Source: a bacterium
GTDB taxonomy: Bacteria; JAHJDO01
Direction: 5' to 3'
DNA length: 64,000 bases
NCBI GenBank assembly: GCA_030652805.1
Contig: JAUSPT010000032.1
Span: 1-64,000 of the forward strand
Shown: positions 18,175-27,656 of the stretch, in pieces
Position numbering within the stretch: position 1 is the first letter of the stretch
Layout of the letters: each line of letters opens with the position of its first letter
The notes under the pieces: model-generated
The model's database searches: none
What the model saw: the letters and a program-made list of their open reading frames with translations, nothing else
What the model was told of the DNA's origin: nothing
Program-made: the position numbers and the translations under genes

Positions 18175-19563
18175 TCAGTGCTTTTTAGGCAAACTTATAG
18201 CAATATTATCTACATCCTCTGCTGCTTCCATAACTGCCTCAGACAGTGTTGGATGTGCATGGATTGTTTCTGCAAGTTCCCTGTATGTACATTCAGCCTT
18301 TATTGCTAGCACACACTCAGCGATCAGTTCTGTTGCATGAGGAGCAATCATTCTCACTCCCAAAATCTCATCCGTATCCTTGTCAGCTATAATTTTAACC
18401 AAGCCTTCTGTCTCTCCTATACACATTGCTTTCCCACTTGCCATTAGAGGGAATCTGCCTATCTTTATCTCATGAGTTTCTTTTGCTTTTTGCTCAGTTA
18501 AACCAACTCCTGCTACTTCAGGATCTGTATAAACACAGGATGGTATAGCCTTATAATCCATTTTTGAATCCATACCCATTATATGCTCCACAGCCACAAT
18601 TCCCTCCTTTGAAGCAACATGCGCAAGCATAGGGCCTGGCGTAATATCTCCTACCGCATAAATATGTGGAATATTTGTCTGCATATACTCATTTACAAGA
18701 ATTCTATTTTTATCCAGTTTTATTTGATTCTCTTCTAATCCAATTCCAGAAATATTTGAACTCCTTCCAACAGCAACAAGCACTCTATCTACTTCAAATG
18801 TCTTATCTCCTGACAAATATACATTTGCTGCAGAGTCTCTTTTCTCTACTTTATTAACTTTTGTCTGAGTAAAAACTTCAATGCCTTTCTTTTTAAAAAT
18901 GTTCTCAAGCTTACCTGCAATTTCATTATCTTCTTCCGGTAGTATATGAGTCATCATCTCAACTAGTCTTACTTTGACTCCAAAAGAATTGAAAATATCT
19001 GCAAATTCACAACCAATAACACCTGCGCCTATTATTAAAATACTTCCGGGCAGATTCTCACAAGAAAGAACCTCTCTGCTTGTCTGGATTATCTCCCCAT
19101 CTGTTGGAATATTAGCCAATTTCATAGGTTCTGAACCAGTTGCTATTATTATATTATCTGTCTCTACTTCAAATTGTTCAGAATTATCTGTTGCTTTTAT
19201 TATTCCTGAAGATGCAATTTCTCCTTTCCCTTTTATTATTTTAATATCATTACTCTTAAACAAAAATTCTATACCCTTTGTTAGCCTGTTAACAATCTGA
19301 TTCTTTCTATTTATTATCTTTTCATAATTCAAGGTTATATCAGAAATATTTATGCCAAAATTTTCTGTATTTTTAAAAGTCCTATATATCTTTGCAGAAT
19401 GAAGAATAGCTTTTGTGGGAATACATCCTCTGTTAAGACATGTTCCTCCAAGCACTCCATCCTTTTCAACAACACAAACCTTTGCTCCTAACTGCGCTGC
19501 TCTTATCGCCGCAACATAACCACCAGGTCCTCCACCAATTATTCCAATATCATATTTTGCCAT
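18175..19563 (-). CDS. lpdA: Dihydrolipoyl dehydrogenase (E3)
   Basis: This FAD-dependent protein reoxidises dihydrolipoyl groups of 2-oxoacid dehydrogenases or the glycine cleavage system. FAD fold GIIGGGPGG at 8-16, redox-active disulfide Cys42/Cys47 in GGTCLNRGCIPTKA, NAD fold IIGAGVIGCEFA, second FAD motif YAVGDITPGPMLAH, and the C-terminal HAHPTLSEAVMEA with the His-Glu dyad. An upstream start at 19581 exists, but GGGGAA precedes the ATG at 19563 (462 residues). It is separated from lipB/lipA by the foreign DegT-PHP pair. Confidence 0.95.
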   Translation of the reverse strand: MAKYDIGIIGGGPGGYVAAIRAAQLGAKVCVVEKDGVLGGTCLNRGCIPTKAILHSAKIYRTFKNTENFGINISDITLNYEKIINRKNQIVNRLTKGIEFLFKSNDIKIIKGKGEIASSGIIKATDNSEQFEVETDNIIIATGSEPMKLANIPTDGEIIQTSREVLSCENLPGSILIIGAGVIGCEFADIFNSFGVKVRLVEMMTHILPEEDNEIAGKLENIFKKKGIEVFTQTKVNKVEKRDSAANVYLSGDKTFEVDRVLVAVGRSSNISGIGLEENQIKLDKNRILVNEYMQTNIPHIYAVGDITPGPMLAHVASKEGIVAVEHIMGMDSKMDYKAIPSCVYTDPEVAGVGLTEQKAKETHEIKIGRFPLMASGKAMCIGETEGLVKIIADKDTDEILGVRMIAPHATELIAECVLAIKAECTYRELAETIHAHPTLSEAVMEAAEDVDNIAISLPKKH

Positions 19564-19577
19564 TATTCTTTCCCCTT

Positions 19578-21245
19578 TCACATTTTCTCAGGCGCAGATA
19601 TGCCAAGAAGCCTGAGTCCATTTGCCAGCACAATTCTGCTAGATTTAACAATCAACAACCTTGCAACTGTCAATTCTTTATTTTCAGTAACAACACGGTG
19701 TTTATTATAAAAATTATGAAATATCCCAGCAAGTTTTAGTAAATATCCTGCTATTCTGTGAGGTGCGTAAGTCAGAGCGCTGATTTCGCATATATCTTTA
19801 AATCCAGCCAATGTCTTTGCTAATTCAATTTCCTCAGGCTTATTTAGAAGCTCTGTATTGACTTTATCCGTTTGTCCTATATCAATTTTATCCTCTTCAG
19901 AATGTTTTAATATATTACATATCCTTGCATGCGCATACTGGATATAATAAACAGGATTTTTAGAAGACTTTTCCTTTGCCAGATTTAAATCAAAATCAAG
20001 ATGACTGCTCTGAGTTCTCATAAGAAAAAAGAATCTGGCAGCATCTTTGCCGACCTCCGCTACTAAATCTCTCATTGTCTCAAACCTGCCAGCTCTTTTA
20101 GACATTTTAATTTTCTCTCCACTGCGCATAAGATTAACCTGCTGAACTATAAAAACATCCAGCCATTTCTCATCAATACCCAATGCCTTCATAGCCGTTT
20201 TTAATTTTGCTATATGCCCGTGATGATCGGGGCCCATAAAATCAATGGCTTTATCAAATCCCCTCTCAAACTTATCAAGATGATATGCAATGTCCGCCAG
20301 AAAATAAGTTGGCGCTCCATTTTTTTTGATTAAAACTCTGTCTTCGTCGTCACCAAACTTTGTTGATTGAAACCACTCTGCATTATCTTTTTCGTATGTA
20401 AAACCACGCTCTTCTAATTTTTTCAAAGCATTAGTAATTTTGTCTGAATCATGAAGTGTTTTCTCGCTGAACCACTTATCAAACTTAACTCCAAAATCCT
20501 CCACATCGCGCTTTTGGTCGCCTAATATCCTTGAAAGATAAAAACTCCTGCATCTATTTTTCACATCATCATCTCTCTTGTTCAGCAAGCTCTTGCCATA
20601 TTCTTTATCCAGTTCTTCTGCCATATCCTTTACGTAGTCACCATGATAGCCTTCTTCCGGAAATGGAAAATCGGGATTGTATATCTGTTTATACCTTGCA
20701 ATAAGAGATTCAACAAATCTTGAAACCTGTTCTCCTGCATCGTTTATATAAAATTCCCTTTTTACGTCATATCCATTAAACGAGAGAATATTGCACAAAC
20801 TATCGCCAATAGACGCGGCTCTTGCGCTCACTACATTAAGGGGCCCGGTGGGATTTGACCCTACAAATTCCACAAGGATCTTTTTCCCCTCTCCCGTATT
20901 ACTTCTGCCATAATTCTCTCCTGCCAAAACAACTTCTTTAAAGATATCTATCCAGAACTTCTTGCTGATGTAAAAATTTATAAATCCAGGTTTAACCAGC
21001 AGAACTTTATCTATTAATAAATCTTTAGACAAGGACTGCTGAATATTTTTACATAACTCTTCACCTATACTAATTGGAGATTCTTTAAATTTATGCGAGT
21101 GCATCATTGCTGCGTTTGTTGAAAAATCACCAAATTTCTCATCTTTTGTTCTTTCTACTGAAACAAGCAGACCTCGGATAGAATATATTTTTTCAATACT
21201 TTCTTGAACTATTTTTATTATGTGTGTTTTCGCTTTGTTAATCAC
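19578..21245 (-). CDS. argS: Arginyl-tRNA synthetase
   Basis: This class I synthetase of 555 residues charges tRNA-Arg. The KMSK loop is intact (KMSKRAGRFETM), the catalytic GPDHHGHIAKL segment is present, and the C-terminal DALR domain is recognisable (YAHARICNIL, then LLKLAGIFHNFY). The HIGH signature is unusual: NPTGPLNVVSARAASIGD where most ArgRS have NPTGPLHVGHARN. The N-terminal Add1 domain is present. Its start overlaps the yqeK stop by 4 nt. The altered HIGH box does not look like decay because everything else is conserved. Confidence 0.93.
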   Translation of the reverse strand: MINKAKTHIIKIVQESIEKIYSIRGLLVSVERTKDEKFGDFSTNAAMMHSHKFKESPISIGEELCKNIQQSLSKDLLIDKVLLVKPGFINFYISKKFWIDIFKEVVLAGENYGRSNTGEGKKILVEFVGSNPTGPLNVVSARAASIGDSLCNILSFNGYDVKREFYINDAGEQVSRFVESLIARYKQIYNPDFPFPEEGYHGDYVKDMAEELDKEYGKSLLNKRDDDVKNRCRSFYLSRILGDQKRDVEDFGVKFDKWFSEKTLHDSDKITNALKKLEERGFTYEKDNAEWFQSTKFGDDEDRVLIKKNGAPTYFLADIAYHLDKFERGFDKAIDFMGPDHHGHIAKLKTAMKALGIDEKWLDVFIVQQVNLMRSGEKIKMSKRAGRFETMRDLVAEVGKDAARFFFLMRTQSSHLDFDLNLAKEKSSKNPVYYIQYAHARICNILKHSEEDKIDIGQTDKVNTELLNKPEEIELAKTLAGFKDICEISALTYAPHRIAGYLLKLAGIFHNFYNKHRVVTENKELTVARLLIVKSSRIVLANGLRLLGISAPEKM

Positions 21246-21829
21246 TTCTTTTTCTCTTTTCCCAGAAACCAGTTTAATGCTTTAACTGACCTTGGATGAA
21301 TTAGCACCTTTTTCTTTACTAAATATGGAATCTTCTTTCTTAGAATAAAAAGCATTGCTCTATCTATATCTTTCTCTGCTGCTTTTCTTGCATCTACTAC
21401 TCCTTTATGACCTCTGGCTAATTCTATGAAATCTGCTACATATATAATTTTTGCGACATCGGACATCTTAGGAGCTGCTGTTGTATGATATCTTATTGCG
21501 CTTAATATTTGAGGGGCTGTTATTCCAAAAAGAACACTGGTGAGCTTACTGCCAACTGGAGCATGAAGCAGGGACTCTGTCCTTAATTCAAGTTTATCAA
21601 CAGGAATTTTATATTTTTGAACATTATACACCAGTTCATTATATGACATTGATTTTGCGCAATCATGAAGAAGAGCTGCAAGCTCGACCTTCTTCTCTGA
21701 AGCACCAAATCTTTTTGCCAAGTCTAGTGCGGTTTCACATGTTGAAAGAGAATGAGCATATATTTGGTCATTAAGCATTCTTCTGAGTTTCTTCTTAATA
21801 TTGTCCATAGCTATTAATAAATCATTCAC
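21242..21829 (-). CDS. yqeK: YqeK-type HD hydrolase (Ap4A hydrolase family)
   Basis: An HD-domain protein of 195 residues (or 188 from the ATG at 21808; the 21829 start is GTG and neither has a strong ribosome site). Metal-binding motifs are visible: HSLSTCETA, ALLHDCAKSM, HAPVGSKL, IRYHTTA and YVADFIE. This order is that of YqeK, a symmetrical diadenosine tetraphosphate hydrolase. It precedes argS with a 4-nt overlap. In many genomes yqeK sits beside nadD; here nadD is 10 kb away. Confidence 0.88.
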   Translation of the reverse strand: MNDLLIAMDNIKKKLRRMLNDQIYAHSLSTCETALDLAKRFGASEKKVELAALLHDCAKSMSYNELVYNVQKYKIPVDKLELRTESLLHAPVGSKLTSVLFGITAPQILSAIRYHTTAAPKMSDVAKIIYVADFIELARGHKGVVDARKAAEKDIDRAMLFILRKKIPYLVKKKVLIHPRSVKALNWFLGKEKKK

Positions 21830-21898
21830 GGCATTATATCATTTTGTTAGTATAAGGCAATATTGTAATGGAATCACCTATCTGCTAATATAATCAAG

Positions 21899-23428
21899 AT
21901 GAAAAAAGCTTATATATACATAGGTCTTTGCATCTTTCTTCTTACCTTCATCTCAAGTGTGCTTACTGTTGTGGATTATGGTATAACCTGGGATGAACCA
22001 ATCTATATTTCCTACATTCTTCATCAGATTGATTGGCTAATTTCTCCACATCCTTTCTTGGAAAGCACAATAGAAAAATTCTGGCAATTTGAACCACATC
22101 CACCTCTTGTAAAATATGTTATGAGTGGAGGTTTATTATTGCTGCATAAATCCATTGGCATTCTATACGCTTGTAGGATACCTATGTGCCTATTATTCTC
22201 TCTTCTTATAACCGCTGTTTATTTCTTTAGTTTAAGATACTACAATATTCATACTGCTCTTTTTTCCTCTTTATCATTATTCTTAATGCCACGTGTTTTT
22301 GCGCATGGACATTTTGCAGTATATGATGTCCCTATTGCTCTAGCCTGGTTTATTGTGACCTGGGCATTTATCAAGGGAACTAATTCCCTGAAATGGAGTA
22401 TATTTGTCGGTCTACTATGTGGACTTGCTTTATTAACAAAGGAGAACGCAGTATTTTTAATAATCCCTCTTTTATTGTGGGGACAAATATATAGAAGAAA
22501 ATTTTATGCGAGGAATATATTCTTTATCTTTCTTCTTTCCCCTATAGTACTTATAGCACTCTGGCCAAGACTATGGTACGACCCTTTTTCTAATATTATT
22601 AAGTTTTATATGTATCATGTTAAACATAATCCTGTTAATGTTTTTTATCTTGGAAAAACCTATGGTACACAACTTGCTCCCTGGCACTATCCAGTCCTCC
22701 TTTTGCTAACAACCGTTCCCTCTGCAACGCTCTTATTATCAATCTACGGAATCCACGCATATATCAAAAAACATCTTAAAGATGAAATTTTAGGCATTGT
22801 CATTATAAATATTCTATTTTTATTAATACTAATGTCATTACCAATAGCCAAAAAATATGACGGCATAAGACTTTTTATGCCTATATTCCCTTTTTTAGCT
22901 GTGCTTGCAGGCGTAGGATTCTCTGAACTATATAAGAGAATAAGCACATTTACTAAAACATATAAATTCTTAGCAAATGGACTTTACTTATTATTGCTTC
23001 CTGCACTAATAAGTCTGGCATGCATGCATCCATATCAAACATCCTATTACAACATGTTTATTGGTGGAATCAGAGGAGCACATAAACTGGGAATGGAAAC
23101 TACTTACTGGGGAGACTGCATTACAGGGAAAACCATAAAATTTATAAATAATAATACTCCGAAAAATGGACGCATTATATTTTGTCCGGTTGGCAGTTTT
23201 GTACCAAGATACTATAAAGAAACAGGTCTGTTGAGAAAAGACATAGAAATAGCTGACATCAATGATGAGGATTTTGATTATCTGATTCTTTTGTCAAGAC
23301 AGGGAATGTTTAATGACAAACTATGGGAAATATATAAACATGGGAAGCCGATATATGAAGTGTCTTATCAAGGAGTACCATTCTTAAAGATATACAAAAG
23401 AGATGTTCTTTTGCCCAAATCCTTTTGA
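21899..23428 (+). CDS. GT39-type membrane glycosyltransferase (ArnT/PMT-like)
   Basis: This integral membrane protein of 509 residues has about eleven hydrophobic segments. The first periplasmic loop contains YGITWDEPIYISY, the acidic DE motif that family-39 polyprenyl-phosphate-sugar transferases use, and YDVPIALAWF and LTKENAVFL fit the same group. It most likely transfers a sugar from a lipid carrier to protein or envelope glycan. It shares no operon partner of obvious function: yqeK is divergent and pta follows 55 nt downstream. It resembles the second GT39 gene at 61795 in general plan. Confidence 0.78.
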   Translation: MKKAYIYIGLCIFLLTFISSVLTVVDYGITWDEPIYISYILHQIDWLISPHPFLESTIEKFWQFEPHPPLVKYVMSGGLLLLHKSIGILYACRIPMCLLFSLLITAVYFFSLRYYNIHTALFSSLSLFLMPRVFAHGHFAVYDVPIALAWFIVTWAFIKGTNSLKWSIFVGLLCGLALLTKENAVFLIIPLLLWGQIYRRKFYARNIFFIFLLSPIVLIALWPRLWYDPFSNIIKFYMYHVKHNPVNVFYLGKTYGTQLAPWHYPVLLLLTTVPSATLLLSIYGIHAYIKKHLKDEILGIVIINILFLLILMSLPIAKKYDGIRLFMPIFPFLAVLAGVGFSELYKRISTFTKTYKFLANGLYLLLLPALISLACMHPYQTSYYNMFIGGIRGAHKLGMETTYWGDCITGKTIKFINNNTPKNGRIIFCPVGSFVPRYYKETGLLRKDIEIADINDEDFDYLILLSRQGMFNDKLWEIYKHGKPIYEVSYQGVPFLKIYKRDVLLPKSF

Positions 23429-23483
23429 CAAAACTAGAGTGAGTTGATATAGTGTGAGACCTCTTAAAACAGGAAAATCTGAT

Positions 23484-24479
23484 ATGAATTTAATAGAAGA
23501 AATCAGAAATAAAGCAAAGTTTGACAGGAAAAGAATAGTCTTGCCTGAGTCACAGGATTTAAGAGTAATACAAGCTGCATCCATACTGGAAAAAGAGAAG
23601 ATTGCTGACCCTATCCTATTAGGAAAAAGAGAGAATATAATTAAGGCAGCAAAACATGCCGGTATAAATATAGAAAACGTGAAAGTAATTGACCCAGAAC
23701 AAAAAGTAACAGATGAAGATATTGAATTGTTTTATAATATGAGGAAACATAAAGGCATAAGTAAGGAAGATGCCTGTACACTAATTAAGCAGCCTCTATT
23801 ATACGCTGCTTTGATGGTGAGAAAAGGCATGGCTGATGGTTCAGTAGCAGGAGCAGTAAATACTACTGCAAATACACTGCGCGCTGCAATATGGCTAATA
23901 GGCCCTGCAAATGGTATAAAAGTAGTCTCAAGCTGCTTTGTTATGATTGTTCCGGACTGCGTTTATGGGGAGCATGGTGTTTTTATATACGCTGATGCAG
24001 GTATCGTGCCAAATCCAACATCTGAAGAGCTTGCTAGTATTGCCATAGCATCCGCAAAAACAGCCCGTATGTTCATAAAATCTGAGCCAAGGGTTGCTAT
24101 GCTCTCATTCTCAACAAAGGGAAGCGCATCTCATAGTCTTATTGATAAAGTAATAAAAGCTACTGAGCTTGCAAAAAAAATGTGTCCTGATTTACAAATT
24201 GACGGAGAGCTACAAGCAGATGCTGCTATTGTTCCAGAAGTTGCAAAAATAAAGGCTCCCCAAAGTAATGTTGCAGGAAAAGCTAATGTATTAGTATTCC
24301 CAAATTTAGAAACAGGAAATATATCGTATAAACTTACTCAGCGCTTGGCAAAAGCAGAAGCAATCGGCCTAATTCTTCAGGGACTTCGAAAGCCTGCTAA
24401 TGATTTATCCAGAGGTTGCAGCACAAATGATATTGTTAATATGTCTGCTATTACAGCCATACAAGCTCACTCTGCATAG
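23484..24479 (+). CDS. pta: Phosphate acetyltransferase
   Basis: Pta interconverts acetyl-CoA and acetyl phosphate, feeding substrate-level ATP synthesis through acetate kinase. This 331-residue protein is the short PTA_PTB form without the regulatory N-terminal domain. Recognisable stretches: IVLPESQDLRVIQAA, DGSVAGAVNTTANTLRAA (partly), FADAGIVPNP-like IYADAGIVPNPTSEE, MLSFSTKGSASH, DGELQADAA and NVLVFPNLETGNISYKL. A GTG at 23454 could start ten residues earlier, but AGGAAAA precedes the ATG at 23484. Acetate kinase is not in the window. Confidence 0.93.
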   Translation: MNLIEEIRNKAKFDRKRIVLPESQDLRVIQAASILEKEKIADPILLGKRENIIKAAKHAGINIENVKVIDPEQKVTDEDIELFYNMRKHKGISKEDACTLIKQPLLYAALMVRKGMADGSVAGAVNTTANTLRAAIWLIGPANGIKVVSSCFVMIVPDCVYGEHGVFIYADAGIVPNPTSEELASIAIASAKTARMFIKSEPRVAMLSFSTKGSASHSLIDKVIKATELAKKMCPDLQIDGELQADAAIVPEVAKIKAPQSNVAGKANVLVFPNLETGNISYKLTQRLAKAEAIGLILQGLRKPANDLSRGCSTNDIVNMSAITAIQAHSA

Positions 24480-24528
24480 GATTAAGTTGTAAGTTAAATA
24501 AGTATTTAATGAAAAAAGGAGAATAACA

Positions 24529-24714
24529 GTGGCACTTCCAAAAAGGAAATTTTCAAAATCGAGACGGGATAAAAAACGCACGCATAAAAAGTTATCATTA
24601 CCTGCAATGGCTACATGTTCACATTGTAGTCAGGTCAAATCTCCACACAGAGTTTGTCCTCATTGTGGGTACTATAATGGTAAAAAAATAATTGAAATGA
24701 AGAAGGCTTCATAA
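24529..24714 (+). CDS. rpmF: Ribosomal protein L32
   Basis: L32 of the large ribosomal subunit, 61 residues. It begins with the family's MALPKRKFSKSRRDKKRTH and carries a zinc-binding pair CSHC and CPHCGYY. GTG is the start at 24529, with AAAAGGAG 8 nt upstream. It leads the classical rpmF-plsX-fabH-fabD arrangement, one nucleotide before plsX, tying ribosome and lipid synthesis as in many bacteria. The zinc cysteines suggest this is the C+ paralogue. Confidence 0.97.
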   Translation: MALPKRKFSKSRRDKKRTHKKLSLPAMATCSHCSQVKSPHRVCPHCGYYNGKKIIEMKKAS

Positions 24715-24715
24715 T

Positions 24716-25702
24716 ATGAAAATAGCAGTAGATGTTATGGGCTCTGATAAAGGGCCTTCTGTCGTTATACAAGGAGCGTTAGATGCTGCTAAAAAACAGA
24801 CCTTTGACCTTGTGCTAGTTGGTGACGAGAAAATAATAAAAAGAGAGTTAATACAACATGGATATACGGGTTCTAATATCCAGATCAAACATGCGTCTGA
24901 AATCATAGCCATGCATGAACCTCCTTCTCAAGCTATTAGGCGAAAAAAAGATTCATCTATGATCAAAGCTGTAGTCTTGGTTAAAAATAAAGAGGCAGAT
25001 GCTGTAGTATCAGCTGGCAATACAGGAGCATACATGGCATCCGCTACAATCTACATAAGGACAATAGAAAGTATAGAGCGCCCGGCAATCGCTATCTTGA
25101 TGCCTACTCTAAGTGAAGCTTCCCTACTGCTTGATGTAGGCGCAAATGTGGACTGTAGCCCTTTGAATCTTTACCAATTTGCAATAATGGGAAATGAATA
25201 CAGCAAGTATATCTTGAAAAAAGGAACTCCAAAAGTAGGTCTTTTAAACATTGGAGAGGAGGAACATAAAGGAAATGACTTAACAAAAAAAGCATATGAA
25301 GAACTAAAAAAAGCGCCAATTAACTTTGTTGGCAATGTAGAGGGAAGAGATATTTTTAATGGTAAAGTGGATGTTATTGTTTGTGATGGTTTTATTGGCA
25401 ATATAATCCTTAAGGCTGCTGAAGGACTGGGAGAAAATATATATCTTAAACTACGCAATGAGCTGAAAAGTAATTTTCTCTCCAAAATTGGAGCTATGTT
25501 GAGTAGAGGAGCTTATAAGAATTTCAAAAAAAGTCTGAACTATGCGGAATATGGCGGCGCGCCTTTCCTTGGAATTAACGGTGTATGTATAAAAGCACAT
25601 GGTAACTCCTCTTCTCTGGCCATCAAAAACAGCATTTTGGTAGCTGAAAAATTCGTAAACAACCGTGTTAATGAACATATAAAAGAGAGGTTAAAGAACT
25701 AA
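24716..25702 (+). CDS. plsX: Phosphate acyltransferase PlsX
   Basis: PlsX makes acyl-phosphate from acyl-ACP for phospholipid synthesis. Length 328 and the family landmarks fit: MKIAVDVMGSDKGP at the start, SEIIAMHEPPSQAIR, SAGNTGAYMA, LLDVGANVDC, LLNIGEEEHKGN, and FNGKVDVIVCDGFIGN. It follows rpmF by one base and precedes fabH by 3. The acylated product normally goes to PlsY, which is not in the window. Confidence 0.97.
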   Translation: MKIAVDVMGSDKGPSVVIQGALDAAKKQTFDLVLVGDEKIIKRELIQHGYTGSNIQIKHASEIIAMHEPPSQAIRRKKDSSMIKAVVLVKNKEADAVVSAGNTGAYMASATIYIRTIESIERPAIAILMPTLSEASLLLDVGANVDCSPLNLYQFAIMGNEYSKYILKKGTPKVGLLNIGEEEHKGNDLTKKAYEELKKAPINFVGNVEGRDIFNGKVDVIVCDGFIGNIILKAAEGLGENIYLKLRNELKSNFLSKIGAMLSRGAYKNFKKSLNYAEYGGAPFLGINGVCIKAHGNSSSLAIKNSILVAEKFVNNRVNEHIKERLKN

Positions 25703-25705
25703 AAA

Positions 25706-26695
25706 ATGGAGAATATTAAAGCAGGTATTTTAGGAACTGGTTTTTATGTGCCAGAAAAAATTCTTACGAATGCAGACCTTGAAAAAATGGTAGATACATC
25801 TGACGAATGGATTACAACAAGAACAGGGATAAAAGAAAGACATATAATTGATGATAAACACACTACCTCTGATTTGGCTATGTTTGCTTCTCAGGAAACT
25901 CTTAAAAATGCCGGCGTAGATGTCAAACAAATAGATTGTATTATTGTTGCCACTATAACCCCTGATATGCCATTCCCTTCCACTGCATGCATTCTTCAGG
26001 ATAAAATAGGAGCTAAAACTGTGTGCGCATTTGATGTGAATGCAGCATGCTGCGGTTTTATTTATGCCTTAACAATGGCAAAAAATTTCGTTGAAAATAA
26101 TACATTTACAAAAGTTTTAGTTGTCGCAGCAGACACACTTTCTAGAATCACAGATTGGACAGATCGTACAACCTGTGTGTTATTTGGAGACGGGGCAGGT
26201 GCTGCTGTTATTGGACGTGCTATAGATAACAAAAGAGTTATTCTGGACTCATACCTCGGAGCGGATGGTTCAGCCTGGGATTTATTGAATATGCCCGGTG
26301 GAGGTGCACAATTTCCCGCAACACATAAAACGATAGATGAAAGACTGCATTTTCTAAAAATGAGCGGAAATTCTGTTTTTAAACTTGCTGTTAGGGCAAT
26401 GACAAATGCTGCAGAAACAGTACTTGCTAAATGCAAGCTAAAAAATGAAGACATAGATATTGTTATTCCCCATCAGGCGAACTTGAGAATTATAAACGCT
26501 CTAGCACGCAAACTCAACACTCCTCTGGAAAAAGTATGGATAAATGTTACAAGATATGGAAACGTCTCAGGCGCTTCTGTACCAATAGCAATGGCTGAAG
26601 CAGCTGCTTCGGGAAAATTAAAAGATGGACAGATAATACTTCTGGATGCTTTCGGCGCTGGTCTTACATGGGCATCAGCTGTTATAAGGTGGTAG
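25706..26695 (+). CDS. fabH: 3-oxoacyl-ACP synthase III
   Basis: FabH condenses acetyl-CoA (or a branched acyl-CoA) with malonyl-ACP to start fatty-acid synthesis. The Cys-His-Asn triad is readable: the cysteine in NAACCGFIYAL, His in IPHQANLRII, and Asn in NVTRYGNVSGAS. SDEWITTRTGIKERH is the family's N-terminal signature. Length 329 is normal. It sits 3 nt after plsX and 1 nt before fabD. Branched-chain priming would fit the VOR-type oxidoreductase further on, but that is speculative. Confidence 0.97.
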   Translation: MENIKAGILGTGFYVPEKILTNADLEKMVDTSDEWITTRTGIKERHIIDDKHTTSDLAMFASQETLKNAGVDVKQIDCIIVATITPDMPFPSTACILQDKIGAKTVCAFDVNAACCGFIYALTMAKNFVENNTFTKVLVVAADTLSRITDWTDRTTCVLFGDGAGAAVIGRAIDNKRVILDSYLGADGSAWDLLNMPGGGAQFPATHKTIDERLHFLKMSGNSVFKLAVRAMTNAAETVLAKCKLKNEDIDIVIPHQANLRIINALARKLNTPLEKVWINVTRYGNVSGASVPIAMAEAAASGKLKDGQIILLDAFGAGLTWASAVIRW

Positions 26696-26696
26696 A

Positions 26697-27644
26697 ATGA
26701 AGAAAATCGCATATGTATTTCCTGGACAAGGTTCCCAATATGTTGGAATGGCAAAAGACTTCTACCATGATTATTCGTGTGCTAAAGATATTTTTCAATG
26801 CGCAAATAAAATTCTCAAATATGATATTGCAAAATTATGTTTTGAAGGCCCTATAGAAATTCTGAGCGCTACAGAGAATTGTCAACCAGCAATACTTACA
26901 GCGAGTATTGCCTGTTTGGTTGTGCTTGATGAACTTCTTAAAAGAGAATCTGTTTCTTCTGTTGCAGGCCACAGTTTGGGGGAATACTCTGCTTTGGTAG
27001 CCGCAAACGCATTGGATCTGGAATCCGCATTACTGCTTGTCAAAAAGAGAGGGCTTTTTATACAGGAATCATCTCAGCAATATCCGGGAACAATGGCAGC
27101 GATTATCGGATTAGATGTAAAACAAGTAAAAAATATTTGCAAGATCTCCTATAAATATGGAATTGTACAGATTGCCAATTACAATTGTCCAGGACAAATT
27201 GTCATATCAGGTGAACATAAAGCTGTTGATAAAGCAATAGAGGAAGCCATTTCTACAGGAGCTCGAAAAACAATCAAACTAGCGGTGAGCGGTCCATTTC
27301 ATTCCTGTCTAATGCAATCCGCAGAGGAAAAATTATATGATGAACTGCAAAATTACGACGTTAAAAATGCAAATATTCCCATATATGCAAATGTTTCCGC
27401 AAAACCGATAACACAGCCCTCTGATATAAAAGAGGCATTGACTAAACAGATAACAGGTTCTGTACTATGGGAAGACTCAATTAAAAACATGATATCAGCA
27501 GGAATTAGTACATTTATCGAAGTAGGACCAAAGAGAGTATTATCAGGACTTATCTCAAGAATTGATAAGAACATCCAGGTTATTAATCTAAACGACGAAC
27601 AAAGTCTGGATAAGACAAAAACCATTCTAAATAGTATGACGTGA
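26697..27644 (+). CDS. fabD: Malonyl-CoA:ACP transacylase
   Basis: FabD loads malonate on acyl-carrier protein. The 315 residues include PGQGSQYVGMAKD at the start, the nucleophile serine in GHSLGEYSAL, ANYNCPGQIVISG, and SGPFHSCLM with the catalytic His. VGPKRVLSGLI closes the domain. ATGA overlaps connect it to fabH. fabG and acpP, which often follow, are missing; rplI follows 12 nt downstream instead. Confidence 0.96.
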   Translation: MKKIAYVFPGQGSQYVGMAKDFYHDYSCAKDIFQCANKILKYDIAKLCFEGPIEILSATENCQPAILTASIACLVVLDELLKRESVSSVAGHSLGEYSALVAANALDLESALLLVKKRGLFIQESSQQYPGTMAAIIGLDVKQVKNICKISYKYGIVQIANYNCPGQIVISGEHKAVDKAIEEAISTGARKTIKLAVSGPFHSCLMQSAEEKLYDELQNYDVKNANIPIYANVSAKPITQPSDIKEALTKQITGSVLWEDSIKNMISAGISTFIEVGPKRVLSGLISRIDKNIQVINLNDEQSLDKTKTILNSMT

Positions 27645-27656
27645 GAGGAGATCAAA

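Noticed and set aside
18148-18175. AATTGAT...ATCAATT inverted repeat after lpdA as the other half of an attC
   Set aside because: It lacks the inner paired boxes; it could equally be a weak terminator or chance in A+T-rich DNA.
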